Shown here: positions 1 to 10,811 of the stretch, in pieces | How positions within the stretch are numbered: position 1 is the first letter of the stretch | Layout of the letters: each line of letters opens with the position of its first letter | DNA from: Diphasiastrum complanatum | Lineage: Eukaryota > Streptophyta > Lycopodiopsida > Lycopodiales > Lycopodiaceae | NCBI GenBank assembly: GCA_029204225.1 | Contig: CM055097.1 | Coordinates: 14,017,221 to 14,081,220, forward strand | DNA length: 64,000 bases | Direction: 5' to 3' | The notes under the pieces: model-generated | The model's database searches: none | Seen by the model: only the letters and a program-made list of their open reading frames with translations | Told to the model about the DNA's origin: nothing | Made by a program: the position numbers and the translations under genes

Positions 1-1
1 T

Positions 2-211
2 AAAGCAAACAAAGAACATGAAAATTTTGCAAAGACTTTTCCTAGCCGGGAAAATGTCTGGTGTGCAGGCAATCACACTATAAATGAATGTCCAACGTTG
101 AAACAACGAATGACGAATACTATTTGTCATTTGCGCAGTTCTACGGGTCATGAAACAGCCTTTTGCTCGTTTAATCCTCAGATTATCCAGCAAAGGTATG
201 CTAAGCTTTAG
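2..211 (+). pseudogene. zinc-knuckle (gag-like) fragment
   Basis: An open frame enters from the window edge and stops at about 211. It holds two knuckle-like clusters. The first has W-C, then N-H and E-C-P (spacing one residue short of CCHC). The second has C-H-L-R, then G-H and A-F-C, which matches C-x2-C-x4-H-x4-C if Arg replaced the second Cys. Paired knuckles of this kind occur in retroelement gag proteins. There is no upstream context, no start codon is visible, and both clusters look damaged. It may be the 3' end of a decayed gag; the family is not assigned. Confidence 0.35.
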
Positions 212-399
212 TATCAAGAACCTTCTTATTCAAAAGGGCCTGACGAAAAGCCTTTAAACTTTGTCCTTGGATTTCCAGAATGACTAGCTCTGCCAGCTCC
301 AATGGAATAGAGTGCTCCTCCTGCTAATCTAATGGAACTAGAACCTCATCGTGCTAATGAGCAATGGAACTATAGCCATGATGCTCCTTCAGAGCGTTT

Positions 400-1681
400 C
401 TGTCTGCAAGGGCTTATTGATATCAAGGGCGATTGGTGGGAGGCCTCTATCCCGATAGCCATTGAGTTCTGCCAAGAAAGCAACCAGACCGCAATTATCT
501 GCAAAGTAGCGCACATCCTGATCCGGGTTTCCATGATGTTTCTGCTAAAAGACACGACAATTGGTATTCATGTCGTATGCGAGATTGCCGGTATGTACAC
601 CAGTTAGCTTGGGCCAATAAATCTTGTTTTTCCGCTTTATGGTGGAAAATGGTTCTCTACGTGTCACCGGGTAATAATATGGATTGATGCGCATATATGT
701 CGGGGCTTCGAGATATCGCTCCATGGATGTTTTGCTTTGCAAAAAGAGTTGGTGTCGCTAGGCAGGTGGCGGATCCAAAAGCTTAATGGCTTCCTTGTGA
801 GTCTTGCAGTGATCCAAGTTGGGTAGGGTGTACCCGCCGCACTCCTTGGGTTGGTATTTTTGTGCAAACTCCTGGGAGATGAGTTGCTCCTTGCTTGGTG
901 TAGTTAGAGAGATCCGGTGTCATATTGTGGGAGCTTCAGCAACTAAGGTGTGTTCAACTTGGGGGTCTGGTTCAGGAGAGAGGGGAGGTGAAGGGTTAGA
1001 AGCAGCGATCCGTTGTGATTTGGGAGAAATTTGGTGTGGAAAGGGAAGGTTAGTTGTATCGATGGGGTTAGAGGCGGTAGAAGTGAATGGGTGTTGGGAG
1101 GAAGTACTACCGATACCCTGAGGATTGGTTGGTGGTTGAGCTTGAAATCCTTGAGACTGCTCTTGAAATGTCGAGCCTCGATTATTTGTTTGCGATTGTT
1201 GAAAACCTACCCCATCGCCACCATCTGAACCATCAAAGTGATGCCCGGAGTCGTGAAAGTGAGCATGCTCTGCATGGACAGAAGGTGTGGACTGAGCGGC
1301 CGCCTTCAATCGTTCTTCCAAAGTGGCAATGTATTGGTTGAGGGCCTCGACGGAAGCAGTGTATGATTGTTGGAGTTTGGTGTGCTGCCCCGTCATGGCT
1401 TTCAACTTTTGGGCCAATTCTAGGGGGAGAGGAAGCATGGGGAGGAGAGGATATGAAGGGATCTGATTGAGTAGTTGGAGAGCAAAATCGTTGACATCGA
1501 GTGAGGAGTCAAGCAGAGGTGAGGTAGGTACCGGAGAAGGTTTTGGTGGAATAGTAGAGTCAAACCTAGTGTCAAGTGTGATGGAAGGGGTGAAAGTGGT
1601 AGTAAGTGGTGTCTGTAGTGGTAGAGAGGTGGTGGGTGGAGGCTTAGTTGCCTGGATTGCTGAAGTACCCGGAGTGACTTA
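400..1681 (-). pseudogene. unidentified low-complexity/coiled-coil ORF chain
   Basis: One minus-strand frame stays open from a TAA at 1679-1681 down to about 920. It encodes a Pro/Thr/Ser-rich stretch, a probable coiled coil (from ELAQKLKAMTG through YIATLEERLKAAAQ) and a Gln/Ser/Pro-rich tail. Coding-like sequence continues to about 400 with interruptions near 776, 545 and 400; it includes MERYLEAPTYMRINPYYY and DVRYFADNCGLVAF. I do not recognise the protein. Its upstream side is joined directly to a copia reverse transcriptase cut after VVKI, so it is foreign to that element. It could be a captured host gene, another retroelement's gag, or a DNA-transposon protein. Confidence 0.35.
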
Positions 1682-1727
1682 AATCCCACTAACTGAACCA
1701 GAGCCAGATGCGCCGGCAATCTTGACG

Positions 1728-2925
1728 ACAGAACTGAAATTTTTTTGATAATCCACTCCTTGGACTTGAGTGAATCCTTTAGCCATCAGCCGTGCTTTCC
1801 ATTTGGCAATGAAACCATCAGAGTTGATCTTCTTCTTGAAGATCCACTTGTTGTCGATAACTCTCTTGTGAGTGGAGAAGTCGACTAGTGTCCAGGTCTG
1901 ATTCGTCAAAAGTGAGTTGCACTCACTTTCCATAGCTTCTTGCCACTTCACAACATCCTTGGAGTTAATTGCTTCGGCTAGGCTCTCTGGTTCTTCTGAT
2001 GAAGTCCAGAATGATTGAGGTGCATACCTCTCACGAACTGTCCGAGTCCATGAGGATCTGCGGACGTTTGGTTGACTAGAATGTGATGATGCTTCTTCTT
2101 GAATTTCTTTTGTTCGATCTAGCTTGGTCTGGTCTGACGACAGGTAATGTTGGCTGCTCAGCTTCTATAGCTATACCTGCAGGTTCTGTAAAAGGAACAT
2201 CAACGTTGGAAGAATCCATGCTACGTAAAATAGGATGAAATGACATAGCATCGTTTGTCGATGGTTGTTTGAAATCATAGTATGTGTGTTCTTGAAATAT
2301 TACCTCCCTAGAGACAAATACTACATTGGTGGATGGATCATAAACTTTATAAGCTTTATGTTTATCAGGATAGCCAATGAAAATACATTTATTCAACCTA
2401 TGATTCAGCTTCTTCCTAAGCTGTTTAGGAATGTGAACAAAACATATACAACCAAAGATTTTTAAATGGCTGACACTAGGCTTGTGACCATGCCAAACTT
2501 CATAAGGAGTTTTGTTGTTGACGACTTTGGTGTTGAATATGTTCTGCATGTAACAGGCTGTGGTAGTAGCTTCTTCCCAAAACTTCGCAGGTAGGTGTGT
2601 TTGATGTTGCATGGATCTGGCTGAGTTGAGAAGAGTTCGATTCTTCCATTCTGCAATCCCGTTTTGTTGAGGTGAATAGGAAGTGGTGAACTGTCTTCTA
2701 ATACCATGTTCAGCCATGTAGTCAGACATCTTGTTAGAGATGCCATTCGCTGCCACCATCAGTTCGGAGTGTCTTCACTGTCCTAGATGTTTGTGTCTCA
2801 GCCATGGTCTTGAATCTCTTGAAGCATTCAAAGGCTTTAGATTTGTGCTTAATGAATATGACTGTAGACCATCTGGAGTACTCATCTATGAAAGTGATAA
2901 AATAGACTGCATGACTGCATGATAA
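1728..2925 (-). pseudogene. Ty1/copia pol fragment (integrase to RT start)
   Basis: The fragment reads right to left. It starts inside the integrase core (FITFIDEYSRWS), continues through the second catalytic Asp (RTDGGSEW) and the catalytic Glu (QQNGIAEWKNR), and then the post-integrase F-I-G-Y segment. After a frameshift near 2070 it reaches the N-terminal RT block (EAMESECNSLLTNQTWTLV, KARLMAKGFTQVQGVDY). RT stops after FSSVVKI at about 1728, where unrelated sequence begins. The gag, protease and first integrase Asp are absent; at the 5' side the fragment abuts an LTR-like repeat at 2930. A frameshift also lies near 2745. It is a dead fragment of a LTR retrotransposon. Confidence 0.85.
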
Positions 2926-2929
2926 AATA

Positions 2930-4154
2930 GTACTACTGAAATCAGATTCAATGTGAAGTATAGTTCTGAAATAAATGGAAGAGCAGTATGATATCGCGAG
3001 TTCCGCAGGCATCAAAGATAGCCATCATCTGATCAGAAACTGAGGAGTTGTAGACGTCCGTGTTCTGATCAGAGTGAGCATACAAGCGCGATCAAACAGC
3101 AAATGAAAGTGCATTCAATCACAACATGCATTCATCTACGTAGTACACAGATAAAAGCAAACTACTACTATATTACACTGAAGCACAATAGAAATAGCAA
3201 TTACAACCAAGATTGATGGCGTAATTGGGAGGCTCAAATAATGCATCTCATGGACGGAGCAACCAACAACCTGTGCTTGGATTATCTATTTATAGATTCC
3301 ATCCATGTATTAACTACAATAAATGATTGTCACCTAATTAGGTAAGCCATTGTACTTGAAAGTATATGGCTTCTATGACAACTGTACATAGTGTATACTG
3401 TCAACAAATCAGGATCGTTGACACGGACGAGGACGTCGCAAAATCTTTCACTTCGCATTTTACGTGAAGTGGTTTTCTCTCACTTCGCAAATTTCGAAAA
3501 GTGGCTGGGAACGTTCCTCGTTTATTTTAGACGAACTTCGGCATTTTTCTCTCTCTTCCAAATTTTGCGAAAAAGGCGAAGGTTCCTTCAAAAAAGACAA
3601 AGCTGTCCTTAAAAAGATGAAGGTGTCTTTAAAACAGTTCAACATAAAAAATAGATGACCTTCGGGAATTTTCTCTCTCTTCGTGAATGTTTCGCGAACA
3701 AAGTTGAAGGTGTTAAAAATATTTGAACTCTTGAACTTTCACGACACTGACGCAAACATTTCACAAAAAAGTTGAGGGTGTTTAATATAGTTGAACTTTT
3801 GGACTGTCGCAAAACTTTTGCGAACATTTTGCGAAGCTGTCTCGAACATAGTTCATTTCTGTAGACTGTCTCGAAAACAATGTAAATCTGCAAACTTGTT
3901 CTAAATGCAAGTTTTGTGGAGGTCCTTGAAGATGGCCAAGTCTTCAATGACTTCAGGTTATTAAACTTAACATCTGAACTTAAAATTATAATGGGATTGG
4001 TTACCCTTTGCTGGAGATCAGTCGGAAGCCCGTTGTGGACGTTCTTCAAATAAATTGGTTGTCTAAGTTTGTGATTCCTGCAGGTATCAGATGAGCAGAC
4101 GTAAAACCAAAGTTGCTCTCACCTGACCCTAGATCAATGATCAATAAACATGCA
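2930..4154 (-). repeat. LTR-like dispersed repeat, copy 1
   Basis: This block is repeated with many small differences at 33479-34510. Shared landmarks are the left edge TACTACTRAAATCAG, the stretch TGATCAGAGTGAG, a minus-strand TATAAATAG box (3286-3294), GCGAAGG-rich subrepeats with CTCTCTCTTCG, and the right edge AATAAACATGCA. On the minus strand it begins TGCATG and has a TATA box, as an LTR would. Here it lies just upstream of a copia integrase fragment. I did not find a standard initiator-Met primer site beside it, so the LTR call is inference. Confidence 0.65.
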
Positions 4155-4189
4155 GGAAGAATCTTGAAATAGAAATTAGTCATTCACCA

Positions 4190-5490
4190 AGGAGACATGG
4201 GCTTAATTTCCAACATGATCAGGGGTGGAAAGGTTAGGGATTCGAGACAGATGATTTTCTAGAAAATGTTGAATTCCCTTAAAAACCACGATCCTAAACT
4301 CAAATTCTCGCAATAACAGGATCCATCTTGTAATACGGCCTGTGGTGCAAGTCTTGTTGATGAGATATAATAGTACTTGATGATCAGTGCAGAATGCAAA
4401 ACCTTTTTCCAAAAGATAATGGAGAAACTTCTGAACCGCATATACCATTGCCAAGGCTTCATGTTTGGTAGTGGTATAATTGACTTCAGTAGGTATCAAT
4501 TGTCTACTGAGAAAACGGATTGGGTAGTCCTTTTTTAATTCTCCCGATTGGGTGAGCACTGCTCCAATGGCATACTTGGATGCATCGGTATGCACATGGA
4601 ATTCCTTAGAATAATCAAGAGTCCGGAGGATAGGTGCATTGGTAAGGGCTTCTTTGAGTTGATTAAATGCGATGCGTTGTTCATCTGTCCATTTGGGAAC
4701 TACAACTACTTTATAGATTAAGTGTGCTTTGTTAGTGAAATCAAAAATAAAGCACCGATAGTAGTTGGCGTGGCCAAGGAAAGAGTAAACTTCACGTATC
4801 GTACGTGAATTCCGGTAGATTTTGAATGATAAGGATCTTTTCGGGGTCAGTGGCAATGCCATTTTGGAAAATAATATGTCCTAACACAATACCATGTGTT
4901 ACCCAGATCTGACATTTTTCAGGATTAAGGGAGATGCCGAAGCGTTGACATTAAATCAAAAAAAAATCGAGCATAGACAGATGGCGTGTTTCTTCTGAAT
5001 GTGCACCTAAATCGTCCAAGTAGACCTCTAGGGTATCGCCCATCTGTTGAGAAAAGGCAGCTTGCATAACACGTTGGAAGCTGCTAGGGGCATTGCAGAG
5101 ACCGAAAGGCATGACTTTCCAGTAGAAGGTTCCCCATTCTGTGGCAAAAGCGGTTTTATGTTGATCTTCTTCAGCAATTTGGATCATATTGTATCTGTTA
5201 AAGCCATCTAAGAAGGAGTAAGCCTCATCTTCTGCTAGATTTTCTAAGATGGATTCTTTGAAAGGTGATGGAAAATGATCATGTTTGATGATGGCGTTAA
5301 GTTTCTTAAAGTCGACATAGATTCGGAGTTTTCCAATTTTCTTGGGAACGATGACAATTGAGGAGACCCTCTCAATATGCCCAATTTCATAGATAAATCT
5401 CGCATCTATGAGGTGTTGTAATTCTTTTTTGATCTTGGCCTTATAGATTGGATTGCATTTGTATGGACGACTAGTAGTTGGCCTCACAAT
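4190..5490 (-). pseudogene. Ty3/gypsy pol fragment (RT and RNase H)
   Basis: RT occupies about 5487-4951. It shows LRIYVDFKKLN, motif A FLDGFNRYNMI, motif B FGLCNAPSSFQRVM and motif C VYLDDL, so the catalytic Asp residues are present. After a frameshift at an A-rich run near 4955, the frame carries GISLNPEKCQIW and LGHIIFQNGIATDPEKI. A further shift near 4810 gives SFLGHANYY. The RNase H segment follows: HVHTDASKYAIGAVLTQ, TKHEALAMVYAVQKF and CTDHQVLLYL. The frame stops at 4203 with no integrase; the repeat ending at 4154 follows. It is non-functional through frameshifts and 3' truncation. Confidence 0.85.
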
Positions 5491-5623
5491 TGTTGAAGTG
5501 GAATACGATGCACAGCTACCTGGGGTGAGACGTCTTTCATGTCTTTATAGGTCCATGCAAAGACATGTCTATATTTTCGCAAGAGCTTTTCAAGCTGTCT
5601 GTGTTGTTCACGATTGAGATGAG

Positions 5624-6547
5624 CTACGACATGGACAATATATTGTTGGTTTCATTTGGCTCACTCAGAGAAAGGGTGATAGTTCGTGCAGGGTCTTCAT
5701 AGGGTGAATTACCATTTGGCTCACGTTGAGCTTGGGGTAATTGGACTGTGACATCCTTGATCGTATAGTCCTTAAAGTATGTAGGTACATCATGGGCTGG
5801 AGATTCGAGGGGGGCCTTACCTTTCACCTGTCGAGATGGTGATTGGGGACATTCAGTGGTTGGCGTAGGGACAGAGGCACTCGCGGGAACTTTTTTAACA
5901 GTTGTGAAGTCACCAGGCGACTGAATTTGAAGTGGTTTCTTTTCTTTCATAGCATGGCCACATGGTTGAGGCTTCCGTTGTGGGGAGGTGTGTGGATGAG
6001 GAATGGGTGGTATGTCATGGAGGATCTCGTCATCAATTTGAAAGATGGTCTCCTCCTCACAGAGATCCCATGGATAGTTTGGGCATTTGACATGGTAGAA
6101 TTTTATATCAGGCTTTCCAATTGCTACCTTGGCAACCGGTTCTACCTTGGAAGCATGTTGCGGATAGGCCCTAAGTGGAAGTGCCTCCATGTAATTGAGA
6201 ATCTGAATATCACAAATGTCCGAATCTTCTGGGCAATTCTGAATTCATAAAACATTCTCGTCATCTACGAATAAATCCTCTGATTCATTAGTAGGTAGCC
6301 ATGCAACATTTAGTAACTCATCATTGTGTGGAAGAATATCAATAAGATTGATATTGATGATAGGTGTATCAAGATTAGGTAATTGATCATGATCGATCGA
6401 GATTGGAGAAGTACAATCATCCTGATGTTGAGCATAGTAATCGGCATTCACACAATCAATGGTAGCTAAACTGTGACTCCAGTTTATGATATCAGTAGAT
6501 GTAACATAATCACTTTTTTTGTGACTGGACTGGTATGGTTCAAACAC
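5624..6547 (-). pseudogene. gypsy-associated linker ORFs, unidentified
   Basis: Two open stretches (6547-6245 and 6190-5624) lie directly upstream of the gypsy RT in the same orientation. The first is acidic and Asn/Asp-rich; the second is Pro/Lys-rich with short motifs such as FYHVKCPNYPWDLCEE. Neither shows a recognisable protease or knuckle. Position suggests the variable region between gag-protease and RT of the same gypsy element. That assignment rests on context, not on recognised domains. Confidence 0.35.
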
Positions 6548-6598
6548 TAAATTGGTGGTCGAGGACCCTTGAGTGTAGGTTTGAGTTTGTTTGTTGAA

Positions 6599-7119
6599 TC
6601 AATGGTGATCCTCAAGTTCTTCTTCACTTGGAAGCTCCTCCTCCATCCAAATCACAAGCATGTCCTCATCAAAAATAACATCCCTACTCACTATCACCTT
6701 GCTAGTGATGGGATTGAAGTCTCTATATCCTTTGCTATTCTCACCATATCCTACAAAGATGGAGGTTGCATCATCCTTCTTCACATGTTCATTAAACCAG
6801 CTTAATCCCAAAATAGCGTCGAAGGCATCCATCTTCAAGATTGTGAACGTTAGTCGATTCTTCCAGGTTCCCAGGGAGATTGGTAAGTTGGTTGCCAATC
6901 TACAAGTGGTCATTGTACCTTTCGCGGTCTCCACACAAATAGGAGTCACATTTTCTTCAAATTGGATGTCCAATTCCCTTGTCAGTTTTTCTGACATGTA
7001 GTTATGTGACGCCCTCAGGTCTACTATGAAGTAAATGATCCTGCCTTGAATACAGCCTTTCAGATACAATAACTATGATCCTCTCGCAGGATTCACCATG
7101 AGATGTTCACGATACGCCG
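6599..7119 (-). pseudogene. in-frame fusion: gypsy protease + copia post-integrase segment
   Basis: One open frame (7069-6599) starts in a gypsy aspartic-protease domain (FIVDLRASHNY, then ILGLSWFNEHV) and passes at about 6781 into a copia-type segment (TSIFVGYGENSKGYRDF, VIVSRDVIFDED), which normally links integrase to RT in copia pol. The protease part, from about 7119 down, repeats 7829-7500. The copia part has no counterpart in the other gypsy copies. It has no start codon of its own and is probably not expressed as a useful protein. It marks a recombination or insertion junction. Confidence 0.8.
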
Positions 7120-7504
7120 CGCGTCCATTTGACCTCGCGTCAGCTGGTTTCATTTGACCTCCATTTGACCTCGCGTCAGTTGGATGTCCTTCATTAAAGA
7201 AGTGAGCTTTCGCTTGGTCACACAAGTTGAGCTCCTTGAGCTCTGCATCGGCACTTGAATTCACCTTTGATGTGGAAACTGCATGCAATGTTGGCTCCAT
7301 TTGGTCCCGTGTCAGCTGGTCTGTCACTGTTGGCTGTCCTTCATTAAAGAGGTGAATGAGATTGGGAGGGATGGTTGGCTCCGGTTCATTTGTGTCGTTC
7401 TTTTCTAGTTGGTCCCCTGGCACAGCTCTAACGACACAAGGTCTCCTGCCATTATATAATAACACAAGGTTAACCAACCCCTTTTGCCAAGAAGGCCACC
7501 ACAT
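7073..7504 (-). pseudogene. gypsy post-protease linker running into duplicated protease
   Basis: This minus-strand frame continues the copy A protease (LVLLYNGRRPCVVRAVPGD) into a hydrophilic linker with NLIHLFNEGQPTV and HFFNEGHPTDARSN, which copy B also has. At about 7120 it switches to RAAYREHLMVNPARGS, sequence that normally lies upstream of the protease. A partial tandem duplication therefore gives gag-PR-linker-PR. No RT follows. Confidence 0.7.
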
Positions 7505-8936
7505 GTTCGTTAAACCAGCTTAATCCCAAAATAGCGTTGAAGGCATCCATCTTCAAGATTGTGAACGTTAGTCGATTCTTCCAGGTTCCCAGGGAGATTG
7601 GTAAGTTGGTTGCCAATCTACAAGTGGTCATTGTACCTTTCGCGATCTCCACACAAATAGGAGTCACATTTTCTTCACATTGGATGTCCAATTCCCTTGT
7701 CAGTTTTTCTGACAAGTAGTTATGTGACGCCCTCAGGTCTACTATGAAGTAAATGATCATGCCTTGAATACAGCCTTTCAGGTACAATAACTTTGATCCT
7801 CTCGCAGGATTCACCATGAGATGTTCACGATACGCCGCAAGTGCCCCTATCTGTTGTAAGGCATACTCCGTCAAATCCGTTTCTGGGTCCTCTTCGTCAT
7901 CATGTTCACCATCTTCTTGATCAAATGCCTCTCTCTCCATCCTTTCAAATCCTTCAATGGCAGCCATGATTTGCTTGTTCAATGGTTTGGGGCATGACCT
8001 CCAAGAGTGACCTTGCTGATGACAGTTGAAGTAGCGCATGGAACTGCCCACTGTCAGTGAGCTGTTGCTATGACTAGCTGAAGGTCCAACATTGTTTCTT
8101 CTCTGGAACATGTTCCCTCCATTGTTGCCTTGGTTGCCAAACCCTGTTTTTGTTGGAAATTTGTTCACGCTACTTGAGGCTTGGTTGCCATTTGAAGCTG
8201 AGTCCCCCCTTGAAAAGAAGCTCAAACTCGGTCTAGATCCACTAAATACTCTTGTTGAGGCGGCGGGAGCAGCTGGTGCCAATGTGCTCTCATAATCGCA
8301 AACCATTTCAGCCGCTCGAATAGTTGAATTGAAATCATGGGGCATGTAGCTGTCTATTGCACGTCGGGTCCAAGATTGCATTCCAGACAATAGGTAATGA
8401 GTTTTGTCCGCCTCGGACATATCTTCAATAACCCATACACTCTGTTTGAATTTATTGAAATACTCTGACAATGACCCTTTCTGTTTGAGCCCCAATAATT
8501 TTGTCTTCAATCTCATGTGTGAATCCTTCGGTATGAACTCCTCTCGTAACGCGGCTTTGAATGCGTCCCATGTCTGAAAATGCATTCCTGCCATCCAGTA
8601 CCAGTTTGTAGTGTAGCCCTCAAAATATGCTAATGCCAATTCAGTTCTTTCTTCCTCGGGAGTGTTCATCAGACGGAAGTAATGGTCCATGTGAGACAAC
8701 CAATCTTCCACAACTCAAATGTCACGCTCTCCTTTGAAAGTAGGTCGTGCTTTCACTTTGTTAGTCTTCCTTAGGCCTTCCGTGTTTTGCGCTCGTGGTT
8801 CTCTTGGTATCTGTGGAGGAGGCGCCACTGCATTCCCCCTAGTTGCTTCCAACTCTTCAAACCTGGCTTCGAGCTGTGTTAGCCCGTCTCTCATTTCTCT
8901 AGCAAGGTTAAATTGAGTAAGGTTCATGATTCGCAA
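7470..8936 (-). pseudogene. gypsy gag-protease, copy A
   Basis: One frame runs from 8936 to 7470 with a single stop near 8715, where copy B has CGA instead of TGA. Order: N-terminal Glu-rich helix (LTQLEARFEELEATRG), capsid domain (DWLSHMDHYFRLMNT, WDAFKAALREEFIP, LKQKGSLSEYFNKFKQSV), a Ser/Asn/Gly-rich linker, one knuckle (YFNCHQQGHSWRSCP, first Cys replaced by Tyr), an acidic stretch, then protease. The protease site reads VDLRASHNY, where D-T/S-G-A is expected, so it is probably inactive. The frame ends after ILGLSWFNEHV. A deletion joins the gag N-terminus to the leader near 9027: about 0.7 kb present in copy B is missing here. Confidence 0.85.
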
Positions 8937-9026
8937 GGATGTTTGCCATTCTTTCCTTTCTATTTATTTGTCCTTCTTCACCTCGCTAAGCATAGCCGTC
9001 ATTGCGCTTGATAAGTATTGCCGCAT

Positions 9027-9399
9027 CCCGCACCGACAGCTAACCACCCGTGCTTTACACTCAAATTCGAACAGCATCTCTGTATCAATGGTTAACCCAT
9101 ACAGTTCGAATGTGTCGCCCCGCACCCCACAAGGTACAGCCCGTGCTTTCACCTACCTAGGCAGCACTTTGTCTCATCCGTCCTACGTGCAGACAGTGCC
9201 AGGCCCGAACCGCGAGAATTGACCATGCTTACACCTCGAGGGCAGCACTTTGACTCATCAAGTCCCTCGTTTTGCCGACCACCCCGACCGTGGACGCACC
9301 CGTGCTTACACTGTGGGCAGCACCTTGCGCAACGGTTGTCCTGACAAATCCCAAAACGTGGCCATCCGTGTGAGACTTGTGTAGCTGACCGGCTAGTCG
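9027..9399 (-). repeat. 5' leader of copy A with short internal repeats
   Basis: Between the primer site and the gag remnant, the plus strand repeats a loose motif CGTGCTTWCAC followed by GGCAGCACYTTG and CTCAT, at about 9050, 9140, 9225 and 9310. The same organisation occurs in copy B. No long ORF is supported. The repeats could be leader packaging or regulatory structure, but this is inference. Confidence 0.5.
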
Positions 9400-9411
9400 G
9401 CTCTGATACCA
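9400..9411 (-). promoter_or_regulatory. primer-binding site (initiator tRNA-Met), copy A
   Basis: The minus strand reads TGGTATCAGAGC, the usual complement of the 3' end of plant initiator tRNA-Met. It sits two bases from the LTR that starts at 9414. It primes minus-strand cDNA synthesis in LTR retroelements. Confidence 0.85.
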
Positions 9412-9413
9412 CA

Positions 9414-10326
9414 TGTTGCGCCGGCGTCTCAAAGGGCGCTGGGACTTGAGCGGTTTACCCAACACGCGTTTAAGTCTAACATTCATCCATCCTGCACTTA
9501 CGTAAAAGCCAACTCAGAAACGTAACAAGCTTGACCATTCAGACTTAAGAAAACTAGAATCCCAACCAACCCGAAAGCCAACTCAGAATCCATCTCCAAA
9601 AGGTAACCAAAGGCAAAGACAAGACACACATGAAACCCAAGGCATAGTAGTCGCCAAACTGACCAATTGGCATAGCGACCCCATGTCAATGATAGGGACC
9701 CTTAGGCGCCAGCGACGCAAAAAGGTTGTAGTAAGGGTCCTTCCACTTGGACCAGTTCCAGAGGCGAAACCGAAATGGTAATCATCCCCAAGGATCAACT
9801 TTATTAGATTTGGAAGAGGTTACATTCATACATAGACTGACCGGTATCGGGGCCACCAACACGTGCTGGGCATTGTGCTTGGCTCGTGCTAGTAGAGGGA
9901 GCTGAGACCTGGCGACTGGATTCTTGGCGCTGGTTGAGCTGCCCAAGTTTCTGTCTGCCGGACTCCCCTTATAGTTCTGTTCTGATTCGGCGCACCCCCT
10001 CTGGTTTGAAACATAGTGCTTTCTGGTAAACACGCTTTTTAGGACTTAGTTTTTATTTTGCTGATTAAGCCTGGCAAGCCTGGCAAAATCAGTCTGGCTC
10101 CCGGACATGGGTCACGGGAGTCGTCCCGGCGGCCAAATCAACTTGCTTTCCTGACTAGGCCATGACTTGAGCTCCAGAGCTAGCTCATGACTTGTGACTA
10201 CTTGACTGGCTCACCACAGGTGGGAGGCTCAGTCTTTGACGTTCTAACTTGCTCTGGGACCTTAGAGAGTGTCACCATTTGAGTCTTACAGGGCACGCTG
10301 GGTGCACCCGAATCAACTGTACAACA
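9414..10326 (-). repeat. LTR shared by the two gypsy copies (913 bp)
   Basis: On the minus strand the LTR begins TGTTGTACAG and ends GCGCAACA, giving TGTTG/CAACA termini. It matches 13730-14584 along its length. It acts as the 3' LTR of copy B, where a polypurine tract abuts 10327, and as the 5' LTR of copy A, where a primer site lies at 9400-9411. Confidence 0.85.
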
Positions 10327-10337
10327 TCCTCCCCTCG
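10327..10337 (-). promoter_or_regulatory. polypurine tract of gypsy copy B
   Basis: The minus strand reads CGAGGGGAGGA immediately before the TGTTG start of the LTR. Its position and purine content match the plus-strand primer of LTR retroelements, and it fixes the LTR edge at 10326. Confidence 0.75.
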
Positions 10338-10811
10338 TTTGAGAAAGCTGATGTCCTCATCAGGGCCAAACTAGAACCTAAGACTCATGGCACGGGCTTA
10401 ATTCACCGGCCAGACTTTATTCACATATACAAGGGCACGGGCTTGATTCACTGGCCAAAGGAGACCAATTGTAAAGAGAAGTAATGATATTGTGTTTGCA
10501 CCCAGCACAGGAAAAGTGTGGATCTAGTTCAATTATGTAAAACTTGTGTAAAGCTGCTGCACTTAGACATTAGACTGAAGCTCACTCCTCGATGAGAAAT
10601 GTGACTTACTTTATTAACATGAAAGAAAAAGGTACTTACGGCTCCCTTAAGTCTCAGATATGTCGTTTTTGTCGCACGTCTGGATGAGTCCCCTAGGACT
10701 CTAGATATTTCGTTTGGTCGCCCTGGTTGAGCTCCTTGAGCTCTGCATCGGCACTTAGATTCACCTCTTATGTAGAAGCTGCAGGCAATGTTGGCTCCAT
10801 TTGACCTCGCG

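Noticed and set aside
332-607. Plus-strand 91-aa ORF
   Set aside because: No domain; the minus strand reads a more protein-like sequence through the same region.
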